From Cricetomys ansorgei (Eukaryota > Chordata > Mammalia > Rodentia > Nesomyidae), in assembly GCA_026225945.1 (NCBI GenBank), contig JAMJFZ010001074.1:190001-254000 (forward strand): a stretch of 64,000 nt of DNA, in the 5' to 3' direction. The notes beneath the pieces are model-generated. The model ran no database searches and was not told the DNA's origin. It saw only the letters and a list, made by a program, of their open reading frames with translations. Shown piece by piece: positions 1-8,677 of the stretch. A program made the position numbers and the translations under genes. The first letter of the stretch is position 1; every line of letters begins with the position of its first letter.

Positions 1-532
1 CAAGATGTTACTGCTCAACAGAGCATAGGAGACATTGTGGCCCTTCCTCTCTGAGATACTGAAGAGCCAGAAGGAACTTGGAGGAGCGTGTGTGCTCAAG
101 ATGCCCCTTAGGCTGGGGTAGTAGGTTTACATACAACACGCAAATCCATCCAGCAAGAAGGCAGCCTGTGGAAGGTGCAAGGGGAGCATCGCTGGGCCTT
201 CCTCCCGCCTTCTGGCTGCTCAGGGTGGACTCCTGCCTTCCAAAGGCTTGCTGGTGGGGACAGATCCTGACAAATCCGGAAATCAAACACCCTCAATTAG
301 GGAGGGTGATGTTACAGAAGAAGAATATCATGAGATCTGCAGGTCCGGGAGGGAGAGGTATAGTGACCGCTGTCATCCCAAACTGCTGACATTTGAAAGA
401 TGCTTCAGGTGTGCGGAGGAGCAGAGAATTACTGAATAGCACGTCTCACAAACGCTGTGAGAACTAGAAGTGAAGTCAAAATATTAAGAAATCTAAACAT
501 TACAGATCTGTCCAGTTATTAAGAAAAATAAA
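1..532. other. Unassigned non-repeat DNA
   Basis: I see no recognisable repeat, RNA gene or coding exon here. Short open frames on both strands (up to about 103 codons) show no family resemblance and overlap each other, as expected by chance. Confidence 0.5.
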
Positions 533-701
533 CTGGGCAGTGGTGGCGCATGCCCTTAATCCCAGCGCTCGGGAGGCAGAGGCAGGAGGATCTCTGTAAA
601 TCTGAGGCCAGCCTGGTCTACAGAGTAAGTTCCAGGACAGCCAGAGTTACAACAGAGAAACTGTCTAAAAAAACAAAACAAACAAAACGAAACAACAAAA
701 A
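533..701 (+). mobile_element. B1 SINE, full length
   Basis: The copy starts with the B1 head 'ctgggcagtggtggcgcatg', keeps the RNA polymerase III box B region (gttcgag-like, here mutated to aatctgag) and ends in an A-rich tail with C/G interruptions. B1 is a 7SL RNA-derived rodent SINE mobilised by L1. The 3' part carries the variant agagttacaacagagaaact shared with other B1 copies in this window. Confidence 0.93.
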
Positions 702-1048
702 GGCCCTTCTCTTGCCTCCTCTTTGGTGGGTGAGGTAGACCTGGGCTTCTTCCACAGAGCAGCAGGACCAAATGCTGACATGCCAGGTCTCAAGGAAAAA
801 GACTTAACTCAGATGCTTAGGCTGACTGCCTGGCATTGCTCATAAATTATGGATAGCACAATTAAATCTTTTCCATTCTGAGTACACATGCCTTCTCTGT
901 TCCCAAATGTAACTTTATATTTTATATTTTGTTCTCCCACATGGCTCCAGTGTAGGTTAAATAATTCACATTTCTATTAAACCTTTCCTGGTACTGCCAA
1001 AACGGCTTTTTAAAAATGCAATTACTAGGGTCTCTAAAAGAATTTCAA
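702..1048. other. Unassigned non-repeat DNA
   Basis: AT-rich single-copy-looking sequence. No motif, exon or repeat recognised. Confidence 0.45.
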
Positions 1049-1122
1049 GGGTTGGGACAGTAGCTTCACGGAGAGAGTCTACCTAGTGTGCTCAAGACCC
1101 TGGGTTTGAACCCCAGCACTCT
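1049..1122 (+). mobile_element. ID-like SINE (tRNA-Ala-derived)
   Basis: A degenerate ID head (gggttgggacagtagcttca) is followed by the typical tgctcaagaccctgggtttg and ccccagcactct. ID elements derive from tRNA-Ala through BC1 RNA. The copy is mutated in box A, so polymerase III activity is unlikely. A purine tract follows directly at its 3' end. Confidence 0.75.
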
Positions 1123-1144
1123 GAGGGGAAGAGGATGATGCTTT

Positions 1145-1221
1145 GAGGGGAGGGGAAGGGAGGGGAGGGGAGAAGAGGAGAGGGGAGAGGAAGAGAGGGG
1201 AGGGGAGGGGAGGGGGAGAAG
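1145..1221 (+). repeat. Purine-rich (GGGGA)n tract
   Basis: Near-pure G/A sequence built from GGGGA, GGGAA and GAGA units. It lies just 3' of an ID element, which suggests growth from the SINE's A-rich tail. Open frames across it are artefacts of composition. Confidence 0.9.
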
Positions 1222-2055
1222 ATACAAATGGCACGTTGAAACTCATGTCATCTAGGCACACACAGGAAACAGATGTTTGGATGTAGGCAGATGAGCCACT
1301 CTTCCGAGTCACTAAACCACTACGACAGACTCAGCATGCTGACGCTCCATCACACGTGGAAGTTCTGTGTGCGTTCCCTTCTAGGTCAGCATCGGCCTGA
1401 GATCCACGTACATCAGTCTTCACGGCTCTGTCACCTCTCTCCTGTGGCCAACAGCACAGAATGATAGATCGGGTAGACTATAAAGAGAAGAGGCTTGGGG
1501 CTTGTGGGTCTGGGCCCAGGTTAAAAGGCTGCGCTTGACAACGGCCTTCTTGTTGCTGAGTCCCGAGGCAGAGCAGGGCATCCTATGAGACAGGGAGTGC
1601 AGGGGAGATGTAGCCAAGCTGGCTCCTAGGGCAGATCCTCACTGCAGATAACCCATTAGCTCAGAGTTCCTGAATCACAAGGGCGGATCAATCATGAAGT
1701 CAGAACTTAAAAGTCCCACTTCTCAATGTCACATAATGGGGAGACTTCATAGTTTCGTCATGCATTTTGAACAAGGTGAACCATATGCAAGCAGGATCCA
1801 TTTGTTATATCTTTTATTGTCATAGAAAAATTGCAACTTGCTCCAGCTATCAGATTATTTTTTCCCAGCCGTCATTAAAGCGAGGAAACTCTTATAATAA
1901 TGTTGAACTAAATCATATCTAAGGGAGTCACCTCTAAAACTTCCACTGGGGGTGAGTATTTATATAGCATTTTGCATTGATATGCTCAGTTTTGACATCT
2001 GTGGGAGAGATGGGATACGATTACTTGTTTTACAGGTTACAAGTTGTTTACTAGC
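1222..2055. other. Unassigned non-repeat DNA
   Basis: No SINE, LTR or L1 piece is recognisable in these 830 bases. The part from about 1740 to 2040 is AT-rich. Nothing resembles an exon with paired splice sites. Confidence 0.45.
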
Positions 2056-2256
2056 CAGGGCAGAAGGCGGCGGAGGCGGTGGATCTCTGTGAGTTCGAGG
2101 CCAGCCTGGTCTACAGTGAGTTCCAGAACAGCCAGAGTTACAGCAGAGAAACCCTGTCTCGAAAAACCAAAAACCAAAAACCAAAAGCCAAACCAAACCA
2201 AACCAAAACTAACCAACCAACCAACCAAACAAACAAACAAACAAACAAACCAAAAA
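2056..2256 (+). mobile_element. B1 SINE, 5'-truncated, with long A/C tail
   Basis: The canonical head is missing and replaced by cagaaggcggcggaggcggt. The copy is normal from ggatctctgtgagttcgagg through agagaaaccctgtctcg. The tail expands into about 90 bases of AACC/AAAC units, a common fate of SINE tails. The antisense open frames here are B1-derived. Confidence 0.9.
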
Positions 2257-2452
2257 CAAGTTAGGGTACAGATCAGACAGTTTGGAAAGGATATAAAGTG
2301 ACTTTATGCTTGTTCATGTCAAATAACTACAGATACTGCCTCACCGTGATGATCATTCTTTATGATGATCGCTATGATGATCATTCAGAAATGTCCCCAC
2401 AACATTTCTGAGTTTCAGATTACACCCTTAAGAAACCCTAAAGAAGCAGAGC

Positions 2453-2602
2453 CCAGTCAGTGTGATGGCACACATCTGTAATCTCAGCACTTGAGAAGCA
2501 GAGGCTGGAGGATTGCTCCAAGTTTGAGACCAGCCTGGGCTATGGAGCAAGTTCCAGGTCAGCTAGGGCTATCTGTCAAGACTCTGTCTCAAAAGAAAAG
2601 AA
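2453..2602 (+). mobile_element. Old B1 / proto-B1-like SINE
   Basis: Recognised by tgtgatggcacacatctgta, a degenerate agcacttgagaagcagaggc, and cagcctgggctatgg followed by tctgtctcaaaa. Divergence is much higher than in the B1 copies at 533 and 2056, so this is an older 7SL-derived insertion. Confidence 0.8.
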
Positions 2603-2610
2603 TAGGGAGA

Positions 2611-2766
2611 GGGGTCTGGAGATTTAGCTCAGCCATAAGAGGGCTTGCTGCTGTGCCAGAGAACTGGAGTTCGGATCCCAGCATCCATGTGGGTCACAAG
2701 CACCTGTAACTCCAGCACCAAGAGACCCTTGTCTTCTCCTGGCTTCTTTGGGGATCTGTACTCATG

Positions 2767-2767
<1 letters not shown>
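2611..2767 (+). mobile_element. B3/B2-type SINE
   Basis: The tRNA-like head ggtctggagatttagctcag leads to ggagttcggatcccagcatc (box B region) and then the B3 body gtgggtcacaagcacctgta, ctccagcacc and tcctggcttctttgg. It ends in a CA microsatellite that grew at its 3' end. Confidence 0.88.
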
Positions 2768-2822
<55 letters not shown>

Positions 2823-2826
2823 ACAA
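2768..2826 (+). repeat. (CA)n microsatellite
   Basis: About 24 CA units plus a short imperfect end, at the 3' terminus of the B3 SINE. Confidence 0.97.
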
Positions 2827-3124
2827 AGAGGTAGAGCCATGGTTTGTGTTCTCACACAGACTCTGTTTCCACTGTCTAATGAAAGGAATGGAAACAGCAG
2901 GGCGGCTCACACTGATCATCAGTTACGTGCAGGGTGATGCATTGAACGCGTCATGTGTGTGGGCCCATAGGATCCCCGTGACATCCCTGATGAGCGAGGA
3001 TCTGTTATCACATTTATTCTATATATGAGGCAGGTACGGATGGGCCGTGGGAGCAATTTTGCTGAACCCGGTAACGGATTCAGCACAACCTGACTCCAGG
3101 TTCCAGACTTTTTTGTTTTTCTCT

Positions 3125-3196
3125 TTCCCTGCTTTCTTTTCCTCGTCTCCCTTCCCTACACCCTCTCTCTCTCCCTTCCCTACACCCTCTCTCTGT
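3125..3196 (+). repeat. Pyrimidine-rich tract with tandem duplication
   Basis: T/C-rich sequence in which a unit of about 24 bases (ctcccttccctacaccctct plus ctct) occurs twice in tandem between about 3146 and 3194. Confidence 0.8.
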
Positions 3197-3281
3197 GAGA
3201 AAGGGTCTCAAACGTGTGATCTTCCTGCCTCAGCATTCGAACCACCGGAACTGCAGACGCGTACTACCACATCCGGCTCCC
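3197..3281 (-). mobile_element. Antisense B1/B4-like SINE fragment
   Basis: Antisense hallmarks are gagaaagggtctcaaacgtg, atcttcctgcctcagcattc and actaccacatccggctc. The middle of the B1 body is missing. Old and internally deleted. Confidence 0.7.
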
Positions 3282-3434
3282 AGTGCTTATAAGTAGGACT
3301 TTACGCAAAACTAATTCTACGTTTTTCTTGATGGCACAGAATAAAGGCCTTTGTGGATCTGTCTCCAGTGGTTTAGTTTTCTAAAAGAAACCATCAGTGA
3401 TGTGTCGCTGATACCAACAGAAAAACGACCCGGC

Positions 3435-3995
3435 CACTTAGAAAAACATGTGGTCCGTTCCTTCCAAAGGTAATCACAGGCTCTGATATGCTCAGATGTG
3501 CTACAGCTATCATGCTCCTTGGTATTTACTCCGAGAAATAAAAACATACGTCCATGCCAAGACTCCAGTGAGCTAGGCATAGCACCTTTATTCACAGCAG
3601 CACCTAGGGGAAACAGCCCGGCTCTCTGCTGACTGGTGAACAGATAGGTTGATCCATCACACTGTGGACTGATACCCAGGAACGCAGAAGAAAGCCACCA
3701 CTCCAAGCCAACCAGAGCAGATGAACCTCGAAAGTACTGCACTGAGTGAAAGGCGTTAGATACAAAAGCTGCATCTGGCGTGGTTCCGTTGAATGGAACA
3801 CAGGAACATTTCAAACTTCACAGCACCATTAGGAAGCAGATCCGTGGCTACAGCAGAAAGGAGAGAATTAACTAAAAAGCATTCGGAGGAACTTCAGGGT
3901 AATGGAAACGTTCTTCATCTTGATTATTGGAGTGGTTTTACAAGAGTATATGTTTACTGAAACTCATACGTTTGATTTTATTTATTAAAAATTCT
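3435..3995 (+). mobile_element. Ancient L1M 3' end (3' UTR)
   Basis: The order of landmarks matches mammalian L1M 3' UTRs: tatttactccgagaaataaa, a decayed 'tattcacagcagcac' segment, tggtgaacagataggttgat, gatgaacctcgaaagtactg, gagtgaaaggcgttag, then gtaatggaaacgttcttcat and a terminal AT-rich part. It predates the muroid radiation. The 165-codon open frame at 3317-3814 on the minus strand lies antisense across this element and is not a gene. Confidence 0.8.
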
Positions 3996-4012
3996 TAAAG
4001 TTATTTTAAACT

Positions 4013-4169
4013 ATGTTTGTGTGTGTGTCTATGTGGCGAGATATGCACAGGCTAGAGTCAGTACCCACTGAGGCCAGAAGAGGGCGTTAGACCCTCTGGA
4101 GCTGAAGTTATAGGTAGGTGCTAGGAACTGAATTCAGATTCTTACCTGCTGAGCCATCTCTCCAGCCCC
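4013..4169 (-). mobile_element. B3/B2-type SINE, antisense
   Basis: Ends in gctgagccatctctccagcc, the reverse complement of the B2/B3 head. It contains aggccagaagagggcgttag, which retains a GAAGAGGGCG core of the kind B2-family SINEs contribute to CTCF sites. Confidence 0.9.
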
Positions 4170-4200
4170 ATACATGTGGCTTTAGAAGGGTAATCGATCA

Positions 4201-4332
4201 GCCAGATGCAGTGGCTCGTGACTATAATCCCAGTCCTCGGGAGGCTGAAGCTGAGGCAGAGGGGTTACCACAAGTTTGAGGGCAGCCTGGGCCACAAGTG
4301 TGAGATCCTGTCTCAAGAAACCAAAGACAAAA
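4201..4332 (+). mobile_element. Old B1-like SINE
   Basis: Landmarks are gccagatgcagtggctcgtg, actataatcccagtcctcgg, gggcagcctgggccac and gagatcctgtctcaag. Strongly diverged from the young B1 copies. Confidence 0.8.
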
Positions 4333-4400
4333 TGGAGGTTTATCATTTGTAAACTATACCTCAACCTGGCTTATAAACAGGTCTAATATTAAACAGAGGT

Positions 4401-4478
4401 CCTGGGAGGATGCTGACAGCGTTGCCATGGATACCTGTCCAGCATGTTCATGGCCCAAGTTCAATTTCTATCAGAAAA
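4401..4478 (+). mobile_element. Possible ID-like SINE fragment
   Basis: The segment cctgtccagcatgttcatgg cccaagttcaatttctatca resembles the 3' half of an ID/B4 head. The 5' half is decayed. As at 1049, a long purine tract follows directly. Confidence 0.45.
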
Positions 4479-4632
4479 AGAGAGAGGAAGGGGAAAGGAA
4501 GAGAAGGGGAGGGAGGAAAGAGGAAGGGAGAAGAGAAGTAGGAAGGAGGGGTGAGGGAAGGGGAGGGGTGACAAGAGGAGAGGAGAGAGAGGAGGGGAGG
4601 GGAAGAGAGGAGATGGGAGGACAGGAGAGGTG
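4479..4632 (+). repeat. Purine-rich (GGGGA/GAAGG)n tract
   Basis: About 150 bases of almost pure G/A. The overlapping open frame at 4427-4690 is compositional. Confidence 0.93.
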
Positions 4633-4943
4633 TGCACCGCCCCACCCCCAGCTAAGAGGAAGAAGTCTGAGTGACAGTTGCAGCAGTTAGGTTTATACAG
4701 CAGCTTGACTGGGCCATGGCGTCCAGATACACAGTCAAAGATTATTCTTTGGATTCTGGGAGGGTGTTTTGAATGAGACTACCGTTGGCGGGCCGCCTAA
4801 GGCAGGCAGCCTTTCACCATGCAGGTGGGCCTCATCCAGTCAGTTAGAAGCTGGAGACAATGAAGCTACCAGCCTTTCTGCAGCAGGATTGCCTTCTGCC
4901 TCCAGCTTCAGAGATGCTAAACAAGACATTCTGTAAACCACAG

Positions 4944-5136
4944 GTCTGGGCTGGACTGATGGCTCAGTGTTAAAAGCACTGGCTGCCTTTGCATAAGACC
5001 CAAGTTTTGTTCCCAGTATACCCTCATGGTGGCTCACAACTGCCTGGACGTTCTCAGGTGATGGGACGACCTCTTCTGGCTTCCAAAGGCACCAGGCATG
5101 CATGTGGCACTCACACACACACATTTTAAAAAATGT
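4944..5136 (+). mobile_element. B3 SINE
   Basis: Head gtctgggctggactgatggc, then ctcatggtggctcacaactg, ttctggcttccaaaggcacc and aggcatgcatgtggcactca, ending in CA and a short A-rich tail. Full-length B3 architecture. Confidence 0.92.
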
Positions 5137-5140
5137 CAAT

Positions 5141-5300
5141 GTTGGGGTGGGAGTGTAGCTCAGTTCATAGAGCCTGCCTAGCGTTCAGGAGGCTCTGGAT
5201 TTGCTCTCCAGCCCTGCAAGACACTTGGAAAGGCAGTGTGCACCTATAATTCCAGCTCTTGGGAAGAATATCAGTAGTTCAAGGTCATCCCTGTTGTTAA
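5141..5300 (+). mobile_element. B4 SINE (ID head plus B1-like tail), 3' decayed
   Basis: The ID head gttggggtgggagtgtagct is followed by tgcctagcgttcagg and a B1-like part (gcagtgtgcacctataattc). After about 5300 the similarity fades. B4 copies are ID-B1 fusions. Confidence 0.8.
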
Positions 5301-5413
5301 AGCAGGAGGCCTGGATACAGATCTTACTAGAGATGGCAGATGAGGTAAGAGACTCTAGTCCCTGGCTCCACTTTTTCTTTCCAGCATCTGGCTGCCACAG
5401 ACTTCTTCCTCTT

Positions 5414-5535
5414 AGTTGAGGGTGGGGTGGTGCAACACCTGTAAGCCCAACACTGAAGAGGTAGAGAGGTCGACTAAGTACTGTAGGGTCAGTCATCAAA
5501 AAGAAAAAAAAGAAAAAGAAAAAAGAAAAAAAAAG
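5414..5535 (+). mobile_element. Decayed B1-like SINE with A-rich tail
   Basis: gagggtggggtggtgcaaca cctgtaagcccaacactgaa resembles a B1 5' half. The rest is short, and the A-rich tail runs from about 5498 to 5535 with G interruptions. Confidence 0.5.
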
Positions 5536-5539
5536 ACAG

Positions 5540-5885
5540 AAAAATAACTTATTTTAAAGACTGGAACTTCAGACAAGAGAACTCTTCAAAGTGGTGCTTC
5601 AGAAAGTTAGTGATGGTGAGGCTCTCTCAGGCTCATGGAAGACCTCTCTCCCTGCCTGTGGATTCTGACTTAGTACGTCAGGCCTCTGTAGGATCCAGGA
5701 CTTTGTAGTTTACATAAACTTCCCTGGGGATCATATCCAGGAAGGTTTGAGCGGTGGGACAGGAAAACAGAACTACCTGCAACCAAGGAACTGGTGAGAT
5801 TTACACGGCACTCATTAAAAGTCAGTCTGTGATTTGAACTTGCTTCAGTAATACACAGCAAAGTCTATTTGAATTCCTTTTCCTT
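5540..5885. other. Unassigned non-repeat DNA
   Basis: No repeat, RNA gene or exon recognised in this interval. Confidence 0.45.
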
Positions 5886-6003
5886 AGCTGGGTGTGGTGG
5901 TGTATGCACTAGAGAGGAAGGCAGAGGAGGATTGGGTATTCCAGGGTTAGCCTGAGCTTCATAGTGAGACCTTATCTACAAAACAAAGCAAAGCAACAAA
6001 ACC
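5886..6003 (+). mobile_element. Old B1/B4-like SINE, internally deleted
   Basis: Starts agctgggtgtggtggtgtat, lacks the 'taatcccagcac' segment, resumes at ttagcctgagcttcatagtg and agaccttatctacaaaac, and ends in an AAAGC-type tail. Confidence 0.75.
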
Positions 6004-6577
6004 CCTGAAAAATACCTTCTCTTAGGGAATCGCTGTGTCCTGGACATGCAGCTCGGTCTCCTCCTGAAGGAATACCATTAACAGAGGGGTGACTTCAGGT
6101 ATTGTACTGGCTGTGCCTGGTGAAGGTCCAGGAGGGGTAGTAGTAGGTAGAGGGCGAAGTCTCAGCTGATTCCTGTGGCAGGCTCCTGTCTCAGCTAAGA
6201 TTCATCTGAGCCCTTTTAGGAGGCTGACAGAGCTTAGGATGGGAGGCAGCTTAGATTCCAGAGGAGGCATATGCCCAATGCTCCCGAAGCAGATACGCAT
6301 CTTCATTTATTTTTCTCCAAGAAAGTTTTAACCTAGGCTAGAATGAGCGTCAGATAAAAATCTTGAAATAGCTGGAGAGTGCTCATGTGGAAGAGATGTT
6401 TGGCCTTTTCCTCTATGTTCTTAAAGGACAGAAATAGCCTTGGTGGGTGGGAGTTCTAGAGAGGGGATTATGGGATGGGCAAGTGGCAAAGCAAAGAGAA
6501 AGAAGGAAGAAGGAGTCATAGCTGGAACAAATATCATCACCCACCTGCTGCCCCCGCACCCCACTGGCTATAGGGCT
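6004..6577. other. Unassigned non-repeat DNA
   Basis: Nothing recognisable apart from short purine runs around 6496-6515. Confidence 0.45.
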
Positions 6578-6715
6578 TTGGCAAGAAGCGATGCTCTCTG
6601 AGCTTCCTCAGGTGCAAAATGAGTGCGAGGCTTCAGGGCAGTGCTGAGGCTCAATCACCATGGAAGGCTTTTAGCAGAGAGCCAGACACACAGTGCTCAG
6701 TAAGCAATAGAACAG
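6578..6715 (+). mobile_element. MIR SINE fragment
   Basis: Two MIR landmarks are in the right order and spacing: ctgagcttcctcaggtgcaa (the 'cctcagtttcctcatctgta' segment) and ccagacacacagtgctcagt followed by aagcaatag (the 3' end). MIR is an ancient mammalian SINE. Confidence 0.7.
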
Positions 6716-6809
6716 GACAAGGTGAAGGGTGGCTCCCATTCCCAAGGGTGAGCAAGTACGGTGCTCACCCTCTATGGGGGATGGTGGGGGTGGGGGCTCT
6801 GAGTGCCAC

Positions 6810-6842
6810 ATGGATGGATGAATGGATGGATGGATGGATGGA
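6810..6842 (+). repeat. (ATGG)n microsatellite
   Basis: About eight ATGG units with one ATGA variant. The WMDEWMDGWMD-type translation is an artefact. Confidence 0.95.
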
Positions 6843-7397
6843 CATTTAAGGCCCTTTCTCCCTGAGAACCTTACTGTGCCCGGATGCGGCAGCAGCACAT
6901 TACCACGCTTGTGAAAGACTGCTCTTTTGTTTTTAGTGAAAACATTTTCTTTCTCTAGGCAGCCAACCCTCAGTCTCTGAGTATGAAACTCTGAGAGCTT
7001 AGGGTCTGGCTTTCTGCTGCAAAGTCAGGACATCACAAAGCGCTCCCCATATTCTACCCTTACTATCAGAGCTTGGGATATGAATCACAAAAACGTTACG
7101 AAAAATGCATACAAAATGCAAGGTAAATAACCAAACAGGTCTCAACGGACATATCCCTGCGTAAAGAATGCTCTGTTACATGAGAACAATTAAGGAAAGG
7201 ACATTATCAGAGCGCTGTGGAATGCTGAGACTGATTTCCCCCAGACGTGTCATAAGGATGCCCAAACAGTCGCGAGAATTGGGGTAAAGACGAAGAGAAA
7301 TTGCTCTCATCTTCCTGTAAGCCTGCCAGACGCCTGTGTTAGAGCTTCAATTAAATATACTCCATTAAATACATGCATTTATATCTTTTCTGAGAAT

Positions 7398-7400
<3 letters not shown>
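6843..7400. other. Unassigned non-repeat DNA
   Basis: No repeat or exon recognised. Confidence 0.45.

Positions 7401-7456
<56 letters not shown>
7401..7456 (+). repeat. (CA)n microsatellite
   Basis: Perfect run of about 28 CA units with no recognisable SINE attached. Confidence 0.97.
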
Positions 7457-7457
<1 letters not shown>

Positions 7458-8056
7458 AGAAAAGGAGACAAGGACCACTTTGAGGTTAAGGAAAGTTTGG
7501 AAAGACATGGATGTCGGAATCATCACTGCACACAGCGTTGAGAAAATCTGTCCGCCTGTTGAGGAGGGCAGCCCTTGAGAAGCAAGCCAGTTCGCACCAC
7601 AGACACTAGGGAAGTCTCAAGGATTAGGGCGTCAGAGATTCTGGAAGATGAAGGCGAACTATGGAAATGGCATGGAAATAAAGGACTGGTCCAAACAAAG
7701 AGAGAAAATTCCTGACACCACGTTTTCCTCTTCTCAGCAATCCAACTCTCCCCTCCACATCGTAAGATGAGATACTTATTCTGTGGGACATTTGAACACA
7801 AGAGACCCCCCGTTCCAGGATATCAGCACATCTTTCATCTTAGAGGAGGCCAAGAGGGAGACGCCGTGTTGGAAATCTGTGCACAAATGTGAGGTCCCAC
7901 CTCCTCTTTGCTTTCTGGCTTCCAGAACCATGGTGGACAAGAACGTAGCTATCACACAGGCAGAAGACTGGCATCTTCTGCAGAAGAAACTTAAAATGTC
8001 ACAAAGAAATGATATACAGATCCTGGCATTTTTAGGAGTCCCGATGAAGGGACAGT
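7457..8056. other. Unassigned non-repeat DNA
   Basis: Overlapping open frames of 92-102 codons on both strands (7523-8084) show no recognisable domain. They lie in opposite orientations over the same bases, so I read them as chance. Confidence 0.4.
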
Positions 8057-8605
8057 TCTGATTTGAATGTAGTTGGTCACTCAAAGGTTCATCTGCTGGA
8101 AGCTTAATGAGAGGCGGTAGGCCATTAGGTGATGGATACTAATGGAAAGTGTTAGATCACGGGTCCCTCCCTCAGATAGGATTAGTATCTGTTTTACAGG
8201 AACTTACAGGTCTCTCTCCACCCCCTCTATCTTGTATGTCCATGTTATGTGAGGATGTATGTGCATAGAGGTCAAAGGTTAACTTGAGTGCCCTTTGAGG
8301 CTATCAATCTTGGACCTGGGGCTCCCCAGCCTAGGCTGGTTATCCAGTAAGTCCCAAGGACCCACCTGTCTCTGCCTCTCCAGTGCTGGAATTATAAGCA
8401 ATCGATATCACGCATGGCTCCTTCCACTGGTGCTGGGAATCGAACTCGGGTCCTCATGCTTGTTTAGCAAACACTTTACCAGCGGACCTGTCTCCTCAGT
8501 CCCCTGGGTGACACCTCTGGAGGCTGAGTTCGTTCCTTTGAGAATGGGATGTTATAAAATGAGTGTGACTTCTTTGGCTTACTCTATAATGATTGTTTTC
8601 AAACC
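8057..8605 (+). mobile_element. MaLR-like LTR split by a SINE
   Basis: The first part, 8057-8233, has tctgatttgaatgtagttgg, caaaggttcatctgctggaa, a gtgttagatcacgggtccct-type middle and ccctccctcagataggatta. After the SINE the same element resumes at about 8512 with gaggctgagttcgttccttt, gagaatgggatgttataaaa and ggcttactctataatg. The order is that of MaLR LTRs in mammals. Family assignment within MaLR is uncertain. Confidence 0.6.
8234..8504 (-). mobile_element. Composite tRNA-head/B1-like SINE, antisense
   Basis: Antisense order: catagaggtcaaaggttaac, a B1-like block (ctcccc agcctaggctggtt ... gtctctgcctctccagtgct), then tgctgggaatcgaactcggg and cagcggacctgtctcctcag. The same composite recurs at 57065-57321 and, partly, at 19272-19415. 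It is inserted in the surrounding LTR-like repeat. Confidence 0.75.
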
Positions 8606-8610
8606 AGTGG

Positions 8611-8677
8611 GTTAAATATCTGATATGCAGATGGGTTTAGGTGACCCCTATGAAAGGGTCACATGGCAGCATTAGAG
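8611..8677 (+). mobile_element. URR1-like DNA transposon fragment
   Basis: gttaaatatctgatatgcag followed by gtgacccctatgaaagggtc resembles the terminal part of rodent URR1 (non-autonomous hAT-type) elements. Only about 65 bases remain, so the call is tentative. Confidence 0.5.

Noticed and set aside
1049..1122. Possible tRNA gene
   Set aside because: The tRNA-like text is an ID SINE head with no cloverleaf-quality acceptor stem; the same applies to the B2/B3 heads.
3317..3814. 165-codon minus-strand open frame
   Set aside because: It lies antisense to an ancient L1M 3' UTR and has no recognisable protein family; the landmarks on the plus strand explain the sequence.
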